Notes under the pieces: model-generated | Databases searched by the model: none | What the model saw: only the letters and a program-made list of their open reading frames with translations | Told to the model about the DNA's origin: nothing | Source of the DNA: Maniola hyperantus | Lineage: Eukaryota > Arthropoda > Insecta > Lepidoptera > Nymphalidae | Assembly: GCF_902806685.2 (NCBI RefSeq) | Contig: NC_048545.1 | Span: 3,521,852-3,585,851, forward strand | DNA length: 64,000 bases | Reading direction: 5' to 3' | Shown here: positions 40,230 through 43,700 of the stretch, piece after piece | Layout: every line of letters starts with the position of its first letter | How positions within the stretch are numbered: the first letter of the stretch is position 1 | Program-made: the position numbers and the translations under genes

Positions 40230-43200
40230 TATATATGATATAATGATTGATGCAGGTTTTAGACAATCGCCCTACAGGTCTACCGAATTGAACACCTCAA
40301 TCTGGAATTTGTGGGTTCCCCCACAAATTCCAGTGGGTTTGTGGGTGGGTCCCAAAATCCAAAATTTGTGGGTGGAAGTTAATAAAAAATTAAATGCTTT
40401 CAACTCAATTTCCAGCGAGCGGGATATTTAAGTCTCCCCACAAATGTAGTGTTTTTTCCTTTCAGATTGTGTATTACTGCCCTACTGGCCATTACAGCGT
40501 CACCGGTGGTGTATACTGTGTAGTGGTTAATGTGTACTTTTACTACTGGACAGAGCCCGCGAGGGCCAGACCTTCGGTATTTTTTTTTAAAAAGCTGAAT
40601 GTTTCTCTGCGTATTGGCCCCAAGGAGTAACGATCAGCGATTATGAAGTTTCATGGTGGCTTTGGTATCTTGCGGGCCGAATTGAAAACCTCTCCCATTT
40701 TTTAAATTAGGTCGGTTAAAAATGATTGTTGTACTTTTGCAATAATATATCATATATTTTATTAATAGCGATTAAAGATAAAAAATAATTAATCGTAATC
40801 ATGAAATTTCGATTACAATTTTTAAGGCTCTTCCACACAGGCCGATTATAATATATAATATCGGTTTTCGGTACATTTTGTATTAGGATGGTCATGTAGT
40901 TACACACTGCTGGGATAATAACGCCGCAATGGAAGTAGGACGTTCTGTTGTACACAATCTCTAAACTAAACTAAAATGGCATGTCTAAATCTATTGCTAT
41001 CCCTTTCATAATGTTGCTTGTGGAAAAGGAAAGCTCTAGGTTTAGACCTGTTAATTTAGTTTAAGAGATTGTGTACTAGAGAATCGGCCCATTGTGTAAC
41101 TACATGACCATCCTAATACAAAATGTACTGAAAACTGATATCGCAATAACGCATGCGATATTATCGGCAGATAATAACGCGGCTGTGTGGGAGAGCCTTT
41201 AATAATTGATGCAAGTTTTACGAATTCGACCTTTCGGATTACAGAAAAATAATCGTACAGACTACAGACTTCGCTCGTATCATGATTTTAGTCGTATCCG
41301 GACAGTGATCGTACTAAGACTGGTCGTATCGGAACTGCTCTTATCAGAGTATACCAGTTTATATACAGATCGTACGGGGTACTTCAGTCGATCGAAGTGA
41401 TCGTACCGGGCCCTAGTCGTATCGGAAAACTATCGTACTGGGCTTTGGTCGTATCAGTGATCGTATCGGGGCTTATCGTACCGGACAATATCATATCGCG
41501 GCTGGTCGTATCGTATAGAGGGGATTGTAAAGCTTTCGATGAAATCGGAAAATGATTAAGTCTTATTGAAAAATAATCGCACTCAGGTCGTATCGGAACA
41601 AGACAATATATAGGAAAATGACCGTACCGGGACTATGTCGTAGGTATAGGAAAAATTATCGTACTAGGGCTATAGGTAGTCTAGGAAATATAACCGTACC
41701 GGGCTAGAGGTAATTTAGGAAAAATGATCGTAACTGGACAATCTTCAGGAAAAAAAATCTTAGTCAGAAATACCGATCGTACCGGGACAAAGGTATAGTA
41801 AAAATATTCGTACCGGGACCAGAAGTTTAGGAAAAGGACGGCAGGGAAAAATACTCAGGACAGCCTAGAGTTAACACCCCCCCATGGCTTACCTTGTACC
41901 TGCAAACCGTCATCAACCTGAAATACATGAAAGTCTTCAAATCAGACCTGTAGCAGTCTGCAGAATCCTATAAATATAACATTTACACTTACTAGTTACG
42001 TTACCAAACGACATTTTACCTTACCATTTACTAAACATACTTTGAACCAACACTTGCCATTACCGACCTGTCTTACCATTACCAACCTCAATGTCAGATT
42101 ATTACCTTACCAACCTCAACGATTTACCATAACATGAAGACCTTGCCTAGCGTACATAGAACTACTAAGCATGGCCTTCGCAATAACCTGGAACATGACA
42201 AATTTATTACATAGGTACTAATTCAAATGTACTAAATACTAAATAAATATACTTAAATCGAACTTAAAAATTTCATTCTATAACTAAAACACGTATGATC
42301 AAATTCTATTCGGAAAACTGTACTACAAAGATCATACGAGTTGGCAAAGTAGGTAGCTTTCGTCAAAACTGTCAATAGTTGACAAAAACTAGCCCGTTGT
42401 ACGATGTGTAAACCTACCTTGTGCGTCACCTACTGCGCCGCCTTCGCCCCCTCCAGTAATATTACCATCGCCTGTCGTAGAGCCATCAAAGCCTGGGGAC
42501 AAAGAGCAGCAACATACAATGGAAACCATCAATAAATATTTAACCTATTAAACGACAAGATTGTAGCAAATATTTACCAGACATTTCCATATTAGAGTCG
42601 TCTTCGCCGAAATTCGTTTCATCATTGTTCGTGCCATCGTCATCTTCGTCCCACATACTTTCATTAACAAATTCGGGTTCCATTTTGGGTGCAACAGCGT
42701 TATTTTCATCTTCATCGGGTATCGTTACAAATTCCTCTTTCGCAGAACCAGATGGCCCCGCTTCTAAAGGATCGACACATTTCCGTTTCACGGGTCCACT
42801 TTGAGATGACGATGAATTATTTGATGCTATTGATGGCCTATTTGGTCTCTTAATTGCTACTGGAGTTGAGGAGGGCTTAGAATCTAAATCAGTCTCTAAC
42901 TTAGTCATAACAGATTGCCTTTGTTGTGACGACCTCGGGCCTGGCCTCGACGTCGGCTTTGGTTTGGATGGCGTGGAACTTTCTTCATTTTGATTACCGG
43001 TTAAACCTTTCACTTGAAGTTGTTCCGCGGTACTAATAAACGACGCTAACTCTTCTTGCTTAACATTAACTTCACCTTGGTACATAAACTGTAATAAGTC
43101 TCTAAGCGCAGAATGACTAACATCTTTTAAAAATACTGGAACAAAGGAAAACACGTTTAATAACACTTCACAAGACTAAACAAGTCACTTTTAGACAGAT

Positions 43201-43431
43201 TGAATTTAGAAGAAACTTACCTATGGGATGATGAGTGGGGTTCATTTTGAACATTTCTTGAAAATAGGGAGAACATACTGATAAAACTAGTTTGTGGGCC
43301 TGTAATAATCTGCCTTCTGCGGCCAAGGTTACGTCAACTAGATCTCCACGCGACAGCAGGCCGTGAAAGCCTGCTGACATATTCGCATGGAAATTGTTCC
43401 AACATAATGAAAATTGTTCGTCCGACGCCAT
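5884..43431 (-). CDS. mod(mdg4): mod(mdg4)-type BTB gene with many alternative 3' exons (locus span)
   Basis: The locus encodes chromatin/insulator-type BTB proteins. Every isoform shares an N-terminal part of about 281 codons from coding exons 43221-43431, 42578-43135 and 42418-42492. The last shared exon ends with one base of a codon. Eight minus-strand FLYWCH exons follow (33297-33583, 31426-31760, 28682-28968, 22374-22711, 20032-20528, 14129-14343, 9685-9920, 5884-6164), and each length leaves remainder 2 on division by 3, as needed to complete that codon. In Drosophila, mod(mdg4) makes about 30 isoforms by joining a common BTB part to alternative FLYWCH exons, in part by trans-splicing, and the architecture here is the same. 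The isoforms should be nuclear, self-associating through BTB, with the C-terminal finger choosing DNA or protein partners. Splice sites are read from sequence only. Confidence 0.9.
6535..6773 (-). CDS. Second piggyBac cysteine-rich domain exon or relic
   Basis: This frame is interrupted from any ATG and must be read by eye. The acceptor TATTTATTACAG precedes a split Val codon, and 79 codons run open to TAA. The product shows GRPSASKKSRKGNRVPDSIR, then a complete C-x4-C-x7-C-x2-C-x4-C-x2-C and a C-terminal His, the cross-braced domain of piggyBac transposases. It is paralogous to the exon at 7262-7677. Directly upstream is a frameshifted piggyBac N-terminal remnant (6774-6990), so this may be the end of an internally deleted dead element. 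The intact cysteine set and phase match to the mod(mdg4) array argue for keeping it as a candidate tail. Confidence 0.4.
6774..6990 (-). pseudogene. piggyBac N-terminal remnant
   Basis: Two overlapping minus-strand frames together resemble the acidic N-terminal start of piggyBac transposases: one has LHEALAILEEDNK ending in LPDPAI, the other continues with ISDEDKGGFAKKSTGRQ. A frameshift and stop separate them. The catalytic part is missing, and the sequence runs straight into the cysteine-rich segment at 6773. Confidence 0.45.
7262..7677 (-). CDS. piggyBac-derived exon: cysteine-rich transposase C-terminus, candidate mod(mdg4) tail
   Basis: The acceptor TTTACAG precedes two bases of a split codon, and 138 codons stay open to TAG. 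The start (QMMDIAVSNSWLMFKN) resembles the end of the piggyBac DDE catalytic region. An acidic spacer (YEAEEGGNEEENVV) and the piggyBac C-terminal cysteine-rich domain follow: C-x4-C-x7-C-x2-C-x4-C with a further Cys and His near the end. In piggyBac transposases this domain binds the element ends. No upstream catalytic region is seen: a Helitron lies directly 5'. Strand, phase and an intact frame allow splicing from 42418 and so use as a mod(mdg4) tail. The alternative is a transposase relic. Confidence 0.5.
7756..7948 (-). mobile_element. Non-autonomous Helitron-like element, family A
   Basis: Minus-strand copy: begins TCTAAAGATATAAAAGG at 7948 and ends GCATAAGCTAG at 7756. It lies just 5' of the piggyBac exon 7262-7677. 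Confidence 0.6.
8536..8765 (-). other. Doubtful exon with mod(mdg4)-compatible phase
   Basis: There is a possible acceptor (GTGTGTTCAG) and an open frame of 76 codons to TGA. The product is Ser-rich and matches nothing I recognise. A strong donor-like GTGAGTTT lies just after the stop, which would fit a different reading frame. The phase agrees with the other tails, but one in three random frames would. Listed only because it lies in line with the exon array. Confidence 0.18.
9204..9564. mobile_element. Two Helitron-like family B copies head to head
   Basis: 9204-9350 is a minus copy and 9351-9564 a plus copy, meeting near CCCTTATTGTAAATGCG. The block GTGTGTTTGTTTGTCGAT and its inverse, and CGGGCATCAGCTAG-type ends on both sides, make one long palindrome. 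Other family B copies: 22833-23035, 27000-27240, 38577-39110, 51462-51668. Confidence 0.65.
9685..9920 (-). CDS. mod(mdg4): mod(mdg4) alternative 3' exon, FLYWCH tail
   Basis: A pyrimidine-rich acceptor (CTCTCACGACTTCCAG) precedes a split Glu codon, then 78 residues run to TGA. The finger shows YIPTGRGKKNLILNGFSFCE, W-I-C, the second Cys eight residues on and HNH, then about 15 residues ending in a run of lysines. The upstream open frame to 9990 is intron, since it lies beyond the acceptor. Confidence 0.88.
10362..10657 (-). CDS. Candidate mod(mdg4) 3' exon with a Lys/Arg-rich (non-FLYWCH) tail
   Basis: The acceptor TTTTTTTATAG precedes two bases of a split codon, followed by 98 residues to a stop at 10362. 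The product is highly basic, with likely helical segments (ERARKKREAERARVKRIKLD, QYKEKERLKYLRKKE) and the motif VKDMTPSEKRKARKKWKAYS. This Lys/Arg-rich segment with a D-P core, a conserved [M/L]T-x-x-E-[K/R] turn and a Trp is shared with 30357-30586. I think similar basic domains occur in many uncharacterised insect proteins, some near transposons, but cannot check it. An internal ATG (MSSRKKT) could alternatively start a free-standing small protein. Confidence 0.55.
10658..12476. other. AT-rich intron without a recognised gene
   Basis: Only short frames. A fragment at about 11018-11060 reads like an RTE-type LINE scrap (EKAMLGIS). Confidence 0.5.
12477..12621. mobile_element. MITE with terminal inverted repeats
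   Basis: Ends TTGTGTAAGAAAAACGTA (12477-12494) and its exact inverse (12604-12621) flank about 110 bp with CCAATCA-type motifs and no ORF. Confidence 0.75.
13080..13550. repeat. Dispersed repeat with a TTCGGC-rich core (copy 2 of the 100-300 family)
   Basis: Flanks match 100-300 (CAAACGTAGTTTGG, CTCATTTGAATA). The core 13260-13380 has repeated TTCGGCTTCGG-like units that leave both strands open for 60-75 codons without meaning. Confidence 0.5.
14129..14343 (-). CDS. mod(mdg4): mod(mdg4) alternative 3' exon, short FLYWCH tail
   Basis: The acceptor TTTATCGCAG precedes a split Gly codon, then 71 residues run to TGA. The finger is KVIMMVNTFPFCEE, W-R-C, second Cys seven residues on, and HNH, followed by only about 10 residues of Pro/Ala/Ser. 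The finger therefore sits almost at the C-terminus. The pyrimidine tract before the acceptor is modest, but the phase fits. Confidence 0.86.
14490..14760 (-). pseudogene. RTE-type LINE relic
   Basis: The opposite strand of this stretch matches, with decay, the RTE coding end at 55514-55948 (same ordered blocks around the VRPPTRW and QWAGH parts). It is inverted relative to that copy and disabled. Confidence 0.55.
14931..15011. repeat. Palindromic MITE, family Q (copy 2)
   Basis: The cleanest copy: CATTCAGACGACATG and its inverse CATGTCGTCTGAA, with GCAATGCATTAAGG in the centre. Confidence 0.7.
15020..17230. other. AT-rich intron or 3' untranslated sequence
   Basis: No supported coding frame, RNA gene or clear mobile element seen in these 2.2 kb. 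Confidence 0.5.
17233..18105 (+). mobile_element. Degenerate mariner-type DNA transposon
   Basis: Terminal inverted repeats of about 30 bp (AAGGATGTCCTAGAATTCAC left; GTGAATTTTGGGACACCTT right) flanked by TA on each side. Inside, overlapping broken frames at 17710-17990 retain a transposase end: NWPPRSCYLISWEFFLWG and, one frame over, VYANKPTTTYALKEEIKRLI. The N-terminal half and catalytic residues are not recognisable, so it is dead. Confidence 0.75.
18106..20031. other. Intron/3' untranslated sequence, no supported gene
   Basis: Mostly AT-rich. A sharp GC island at 18716-18762 (GCGCCGGACCCTGCGCGGCG) and a milder one at 19140-19300 show no coding frame that I can defend. Confidence 0.4.
20032..20528 (-). 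CDS. mod(mdg4): mod(mdg4) alternative 3' exon, FLYWCH tail with long Ala/His-rich end
   Basis: The acceptor GTTTTTTTCAG precedes a split Ala codon, and 165 residues run to TAA, the longest FLYWCH tail here. The finger has GRLLLHRGYTFRLKNN, W-Y-C, the second Cys eight residues later and HNH. About 105 residues follow with Leu/Gln- and Ala/Thr-rich runs (HHQLLQLQHALALYAATAHA) and an acidic C-terminus. Such alanine-rich stretches are common in insect transcriptional regulators. It is the most GC-rich exon of the locus, and 1.8-1.9 kb without genes lies on each side. Confidence 0.9.
20529..22373. other. AT-rich intron without a recognised gene
   Basis: Nothing coding or repetitive that I can name between the two FLYWCH exons. 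Confidence 0.5.
22374..22711 (-). CDS. mod(mdg4): mod(mdg4) alternative 3' exon, FLYWCH tail with Pro/Ser-rich end
   Basis: A strong acceptor (AATTTTTTCAG) precedes a split Asp codon, followed by 112 residues to TAA. The finger reads GRPRLWVRGKSFYAAHTM, then W-R-C, CGCKAY and a HNH pair. After it come Arg-rich residues and a Pro/Ser/Thr-rich segment of about 25 residues, ending in an aromatic and acidic stretch (HLDFDNFDPNAWLVRY). This end is unlike the other tails and could be a protein-binding peptide. GC content is visibly higher than the surrounding intron, as expected for selected coding sequence. Confidence 0.9.
22833..23035 (+). mobile_element. Non-autonomous Helitron-like element, family B
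   Basis: Shares TAAATGCGAAAGTGTGTTT, CGTCGCAACGGAGCAA, AGACCTGGAGAGTGACATA-like blocks and a CATCATCTAG end with the other copies. Confidence 0.6.
23428..23527. repeat. Palindromic MITE, family Q (copy 3)
   Basis: Same arms as 14931-15011 (CAGACGACATTGTCATGTT; ATGACACATGTCGTCTGAA). Confidence 0.65.
23633..23797. repeat. GC-rich palindromic MITE, family P (copy 1)
   Basis: Outer arms CGCAACAGGTCGTGACGGCA and the inverse TGCCATCTCAACCTGTTGCG flank inner inverted CCCCGCACA / TGTGCGGGG blocks. Copies: 28325-28488, 38302-38445, 48336-48497, 60443-60617. Confidence 0.8.
24409..24622. repeat. MITE with AGCGATTACGCACT ends
   Basis: AGCGATTACGCACT on the left and AGTGCGTAACCGCT on the right, with internal repeated TCCGA/TCGGAT motifs and no ORF. 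Confidence 0.6.
24940..25060. repeat. Dispersed repeat (copy 3 of the 100-300 family)
   Basis: Contains CGGAAATCTGGCAAAC, shared with 250-275, and an inverted pair around AGTTTTAAAGTTCC / AACTTTGAAACTAC. Confidence 0.45.
25770..26110. repeat. Dispersed repeat shared with 39490-39745
   Basis: Both carry GGACAT/GTTTTTGGCCC and two GAACTCATTTNCAAG blocks followed by AATGGCCT/AACGGCCT. The unit appears internally duplicated in each copy. Confidence 0.5.
27000..27240 (+). mobile_element. Non-autonomous Helitron-like element, family B
   Basis: Starts TTATAAATACGAAAGTGTG, carries an expanded GTTGGTTTGTTGGTTTATTG run and ends CGGGCATCAGCTAG. Confidence 0.65.
28325..28488. repeat. GC-rich palindromic MITE, family P (copy 2)
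   Basis: Bounded by TATAGTCCGCGACAGG on the left and CCTGTCGCGTACTATA on the right, so even the flanking 6 bp are inverted. It sits 200 bp 3' of the FLYWCH exon at 28682. Confidence 0.85.
28589..28594 (-). terminator. Poly(A) signal AATAAA after the 28.7 kb FLYWCH exon
   Basis: A minus-strand AATAAA lies 88 nt downstream of the stop codon at 28682. Confidence 0.5.
28682..28968 (-). CDS. mod(mdg4): mod(mdg4) alternative 3' exon, FLYWCH tail
   Basis: The acceptor ATTCTTACAG precedes a split Val codon, then 95 residues run to TAA. The finger shows LGGFSFYAEKV, W-R-C, the second Cys five residues on (short C-x4-C spacing), and a His-Ser-His pair instead of the usual His-Asn-His. A tail of about 35 residues rich in Ala and Thr follows. 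A poly(A) signal (AATAAA, 28589-28594) lies 88 nt beyond the stop. The compact C-x4-C loop distinguishes this isoform's finger from most of its sisters. Confidence 0.88.
29661..29666 (-). terminator. Poly(A) signal AATAAA after the 29.7 kb exon
   Basis: A minus-strand AATAAA lies 27 nt past the TAA of the candidate exon 29693-29919. Confidence 0.5.
29693..29919 (-). CDS. Candidate mod(mdg4) 3' exon with an unrecognised basic tail
   Basis: The acceptor TTTTTCTACCAG precedes two bases completing a split codon, followed by 75 residues to TAA. The product is rich in Lys, Tyr and Asn (KKKLLKPKSGTKYQKRFLHD, later ESYYYLLQNQSFYVVKRI). I do not recognise a domain and see no Cys/His ligand set. The phase and strand match the FLYWCH exons on either side, and a canonical poly(A) signal follows. 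It could also be chance, since the frame is only 75 codons in AT-rich DNA. Confidence 0.45.
30357..30586 (-). CDS. Candidate mod(mdg4) 3' exon with a Lys/Arg-rich (non-FLYWCH) tail
   Basis: The exon follows the acceptor TTTTTAG, begins with two bases of a split codon, and is open for 76 codons to TGA. It has no FLYWCH finger. It encodes a very basic helix-rich segment (SERQRRYKAKIKQDP, HEEYKRKRRIDYHKRK, VKDLTLKERLNKRANW). It is clearly homologous to the exon at 10362-10657: both share a K-x-DP core, Y-K-x-K-x-R, VKD[ML]T and a conserved Trp in a basic context. The phase matches the mod(mdg4) shared exon, but it might instead belong to another transcript or an old mobile element. There is no poly(A) signal close by. 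Confidence 0.55.
31412..31417 (-). terminator. Poly(A) signal AATAAA after the 31.4 kb FLYWCH exon
   Basis: A canonical AATAAA on the minus strand lies 9 nt beyond the stop codon of the FLYWCH exon ending at 31426. Confidence 0.6.
31426..31760 (-). CDS. mod(mdg4): mod(mdg4) alternative 3' exon, FLYWCH tail
   Basis: A FLYWCH finger is clear: YTVTQRGAPCLILDGFGFVA, then W-A-C, second Cys eight residues later, and His-Asn-His (EHNH). About 25 residues follow to a TAA. The exon start is the least certain of the set: the frame is open upstream to about 31803, and the acceptor I prefer (ACAG before 31760) has only a moderate pyrimidine tract. It does give the same phase as its sisters. A poly(A) signal AATAAA at 31412-31417 follows the stop closely, supporting a true terminal exon. 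Confidence 0.84.
31761..32960. other. AT-rich intron without a recognised gene
   Basis: No supported gene; short scattered frames only. Confidence 0.5.
32961..33072. repeat. Foldback repeat
   Basis: Arms 32961-33002 and 33031-33072 are inverted copies with 35 of 42 positions matching (starting GTTTACCGTC), around a 28-nt centre that repeats AACTTGACGGTTT. Confidence 0.8.
33297..33583 (-). CDS. mod(mdg4): mod(mdg4) alternative 3' exon, FLYWCH tail nearest the shared exons
   Basis: The acceptor TTTTTAG precedes two bases completing a split Val codon, and 95 residues follow to a TGA. One FLYWCH zinc finger is visible: aromatic core LIYEPYIFV, then the W-R-C pair, second Cys six residues on, and His-Asn-His about 20 residues later (VHNH). 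A short charged tail of about 25 residues follows. FLYWCH fingers bind DNA or protein partners, and in Drosophila the corresponding exons give the isoforms their specific partners. An intron of about 8.8 kb would link it to 42418. No canonical poly(A) signal lies immediately after the stop. Confidence 0.88.
34070..34342 (-). mobile_element. SINE/MITE-like repeat with GGCCAAGTGCGAGT end
   Basis: Reverse copy of the unit also at 56318-56725 and 60745-61190: GCCAAGTGCGAGTC, CGACATTTTGC, TTTTAGAATGCA and GATACCCCACTTGATATAG blocks in the same order. Confidence 0.6.
34510..34660 (-). pseudogene. piggyBac transposase fragment
   Basis: The minus frame contains KPNMVINYNKNMGGIDHQDQ followed by IIAYYSCE, matching the conserved K-P...YN..MGG[VI]D..DQ...YY block of piggyBac transposases including its conserved Asp. 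The frame then meets stops in AT-rich sequence. A 5'-TTAA or inverted ends were not identified. Confidence 0.65.
34938..34973. repeat. Short hairpin
   Basis: TTTCCGAAGTC and GACTTCGGAAA frame a compact near-palindrome. Confidence 0.7.
35221..35330. repeat. Dispersed TTCTTCTTCTAC repeat
   Basis: Carries CCTTATCCCACGCTATGTGG and GGTCGGCACAACATGTCTTC, a block I recognise as a common moth repeat. Confidence 0.45.
35331..37422. other. AT-rich intron without a recognised gene
   Basis: Several GCGCCATCTA-type motifs (near 36585, 36972, 37090) that are usual in lepidopteran DNA; no gene seen. Confidence 0.45.
37423..37665 (+). mobile_element. tRNA-derived SINE
   Basis: Head GTGATAGCCTAGTATG, B-box-like GGGTTTGATTCCG, then ACATCGTGAGGAAACC, CATGCCTGAG and GTGTGTGAAGTCTGC as in 4562-4890. 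A hairpin (GCACAAATATA / TATATTTGTGC-like) replaces part of the body. Confidence 0.7.
37930..38130 (-). pseudogene. RTE-type LINE 3' coding relic
   Basis: The minus frame keeps MLEWRPLTGKCSVGRPP and, frameshifted, ERPMFSAGRLSVDDDD, corresponding to the end of RTE-type proteins. Several frame breaks. Confidence 0.55.
38302..38445. repeat. GC-rich palindromic MITE, family P (copy 3)
   Basis: Arms ACGCAACAGGTCGAGATGGC and ATCTCGACCTGTCGC; inner part shortened relative to copy 2. Confidence 0.8.
38577..39110 (+). mobile_element. Two or three decayed Helitron-like family B copies
   Basis: Repeated AGACTAGGCTACTTTTATCC / TATCCCGGAAAATC and CACGGGATTTTTAAAAACC blocks about every 200 bp, with diverged ends. 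Confidence 0.45.
39490..39745. repeat. Dispersed repeat shared with 25770-26110
   Basis: Same GTTTTTGGCCC and GAACTCATTTCCAAG blocks. Confidence 0.5.
39850..40004. mobile_element. Foldback element with near-perfect arms
   Basis: Arms 39873-39910 and 39944-39981 pair at 36 of 38 positions around a 33-nt loop. Weaker pairing continues outward to TCCACTTT at 39850 and AAAGTGGA at 40004. Confidence 0.85.
40045..40160. repeat. Dispersed repeat, inverted copy at 49090-49260
   Basis: Shares, in reverse, ATTGGCCACAATGCATTGTT, GCAACAAGAATCGCACA and CTCTGATTGGTTAA with the esterase-gene intron. Confidence 0.65.
40155..40245. repeat. (TA)n microsatellite
   Basis: About 90 bp of almost pure TA dinucleotides. 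Confidence 0.95.
40822..41202. mobile_element. TTAA-flanked MITE with long inverted ends
   Basis: TTAA stands at 40822-40825 and 41199-41202. Next to it are inverted ends GGCTCTTCCACACAGG and GGCTCTCCCACACAGC, continuing inward to a perfect shared block TACATTTTGTATTAGG...GTAGTTACACA. A second nested palindrome (GTACACAATCTCTAAAC) lies inside. TTAA is the piggyBac target, and piggyBac relics occur in the same locus. Confidence 0.65.
41230..41870. repeat. Degenerate tandem array of TCGTACCGGG-like units
   Basis: Units resembling GATCGTACCGGGAC alternate with GTCGTATCGGAA and AGGAAAA spacers every 20-60 bp for about 600 bp. No coding meaning seen. Confidence 0.7.
42418..42492 (-). CDS. mod(mdg4): mod(mdg4) shared exon 3 (last common exon)
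   Basis: This 75-nt exon encodes a Gly-rich peptide (FDGSTTGDGNITGGGEGGAV, then GDAQ). The acceptor is CCCCAG after a pyrimidine-rich stretch and the donor is CAAG then GTAGGT. Both flanking introns are phase 1. Its donor is the branching point to all alternative tails, so isoform choice is made here. It is too short to be noticed as a free-standing ORF. Confidence 0.85.
42578..43135 (-). CDS. mod(mdg4): mod(mdg4) shared exon 2: rest of BTB and Ser/acid-rich linker
   Basis: The exon continues the BTB fold (VFLKDVSHSALRDLLQFMYQ, then GEVNVKQEELASFISTAEQL) up to about residue 115. About 140 residues of low-complexity linker follow: Ser/Pro/Lys-rich at first, with a short KRKC basic patch that could help nuclear import, then a strongly acidic stretch rich in Asp, Glu and Asn. 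Both boundaries fit the consensus: the acceptor follows a T-rich tract and the donor is GTAAAT after codon TCT plus one base. It joins exon 1 and exon 3 in frame, all through phase 1 introns. BTB residues are conserved; the linker composition resembles mod(mdg4) more than its sequence does. Confidence 0.92.
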
Positions 43432-43455
43432 GATGGCGGCGACCGTGGTAAAACC
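43221..43455 (-). CDS. mod(mdg4): mod(mdg4) shared exon 1: start codon and first half of the BTB domain
   Basis: The coding part is 43431 down to 43221, starting at MASDEQFSLCWNNFHANMSA, the hallmark N-terminus of insect BTB-core proteins of the mod(mdg4)/lola/tramtrack group. Seen in order are the dimer-interface helix (LCWNNFHANM), the conserved Asp of the DLVDVTLAAEG strand, and the AHKLVLSVCSPYFQEMFK helix with conserved His, Lys, Ser and Phe. The acceptor at 43456 and the donor GTAAGT after 43221 are clear, and the exon ends one base into a codon. The start is chosen because the upstream in-frame sequence lies across the acceptor. Confidence 0.93.
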
Positions 43456-43561
43456 CTGAAACAATGAAAAAAAAATTATTCTCAAATTACAAAACAAGAA
43501 TAGCTTCTATGTTATAAATAAAAAACAATGAACACAAAAAAATAAAATTCAGGGAACTCAC

Positions 43562-43700
43562 CTATCCTATAACTTTGTACTTTATAATTCCAATATTAGA
43601 AACATTTGAAAAAAAATATAATGTTTCTAATGAAGCACTGTTTAACCACTCTTCATCCCACGTCCTCCCAGTTTGAGCGCTGTTAACGTTATGATGACGC
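43562..43700 (-). promoter_or_regulatory. Probable mod(mdg4) 5' untranslated exon and promoter area
   Basis: On the minus strand a good donor (GATAG then GTGAGTT) ends an exon at 43562, and an acceptor after a T-rich tract opens the next exon at 43455, leaving a 106-nt intron before the start codon. The outer end of this exon is a guess. No TATA box was found, and the CpG-containing stretch near 43690-43730 may hold the start site. Confidence 0.4.

Noticed and set aside
40155..40245. Direct repeat array that might be a CRISPR-like structure
   Set aside because: Pure TA microsatellite without spacers; the host is an animal genome.
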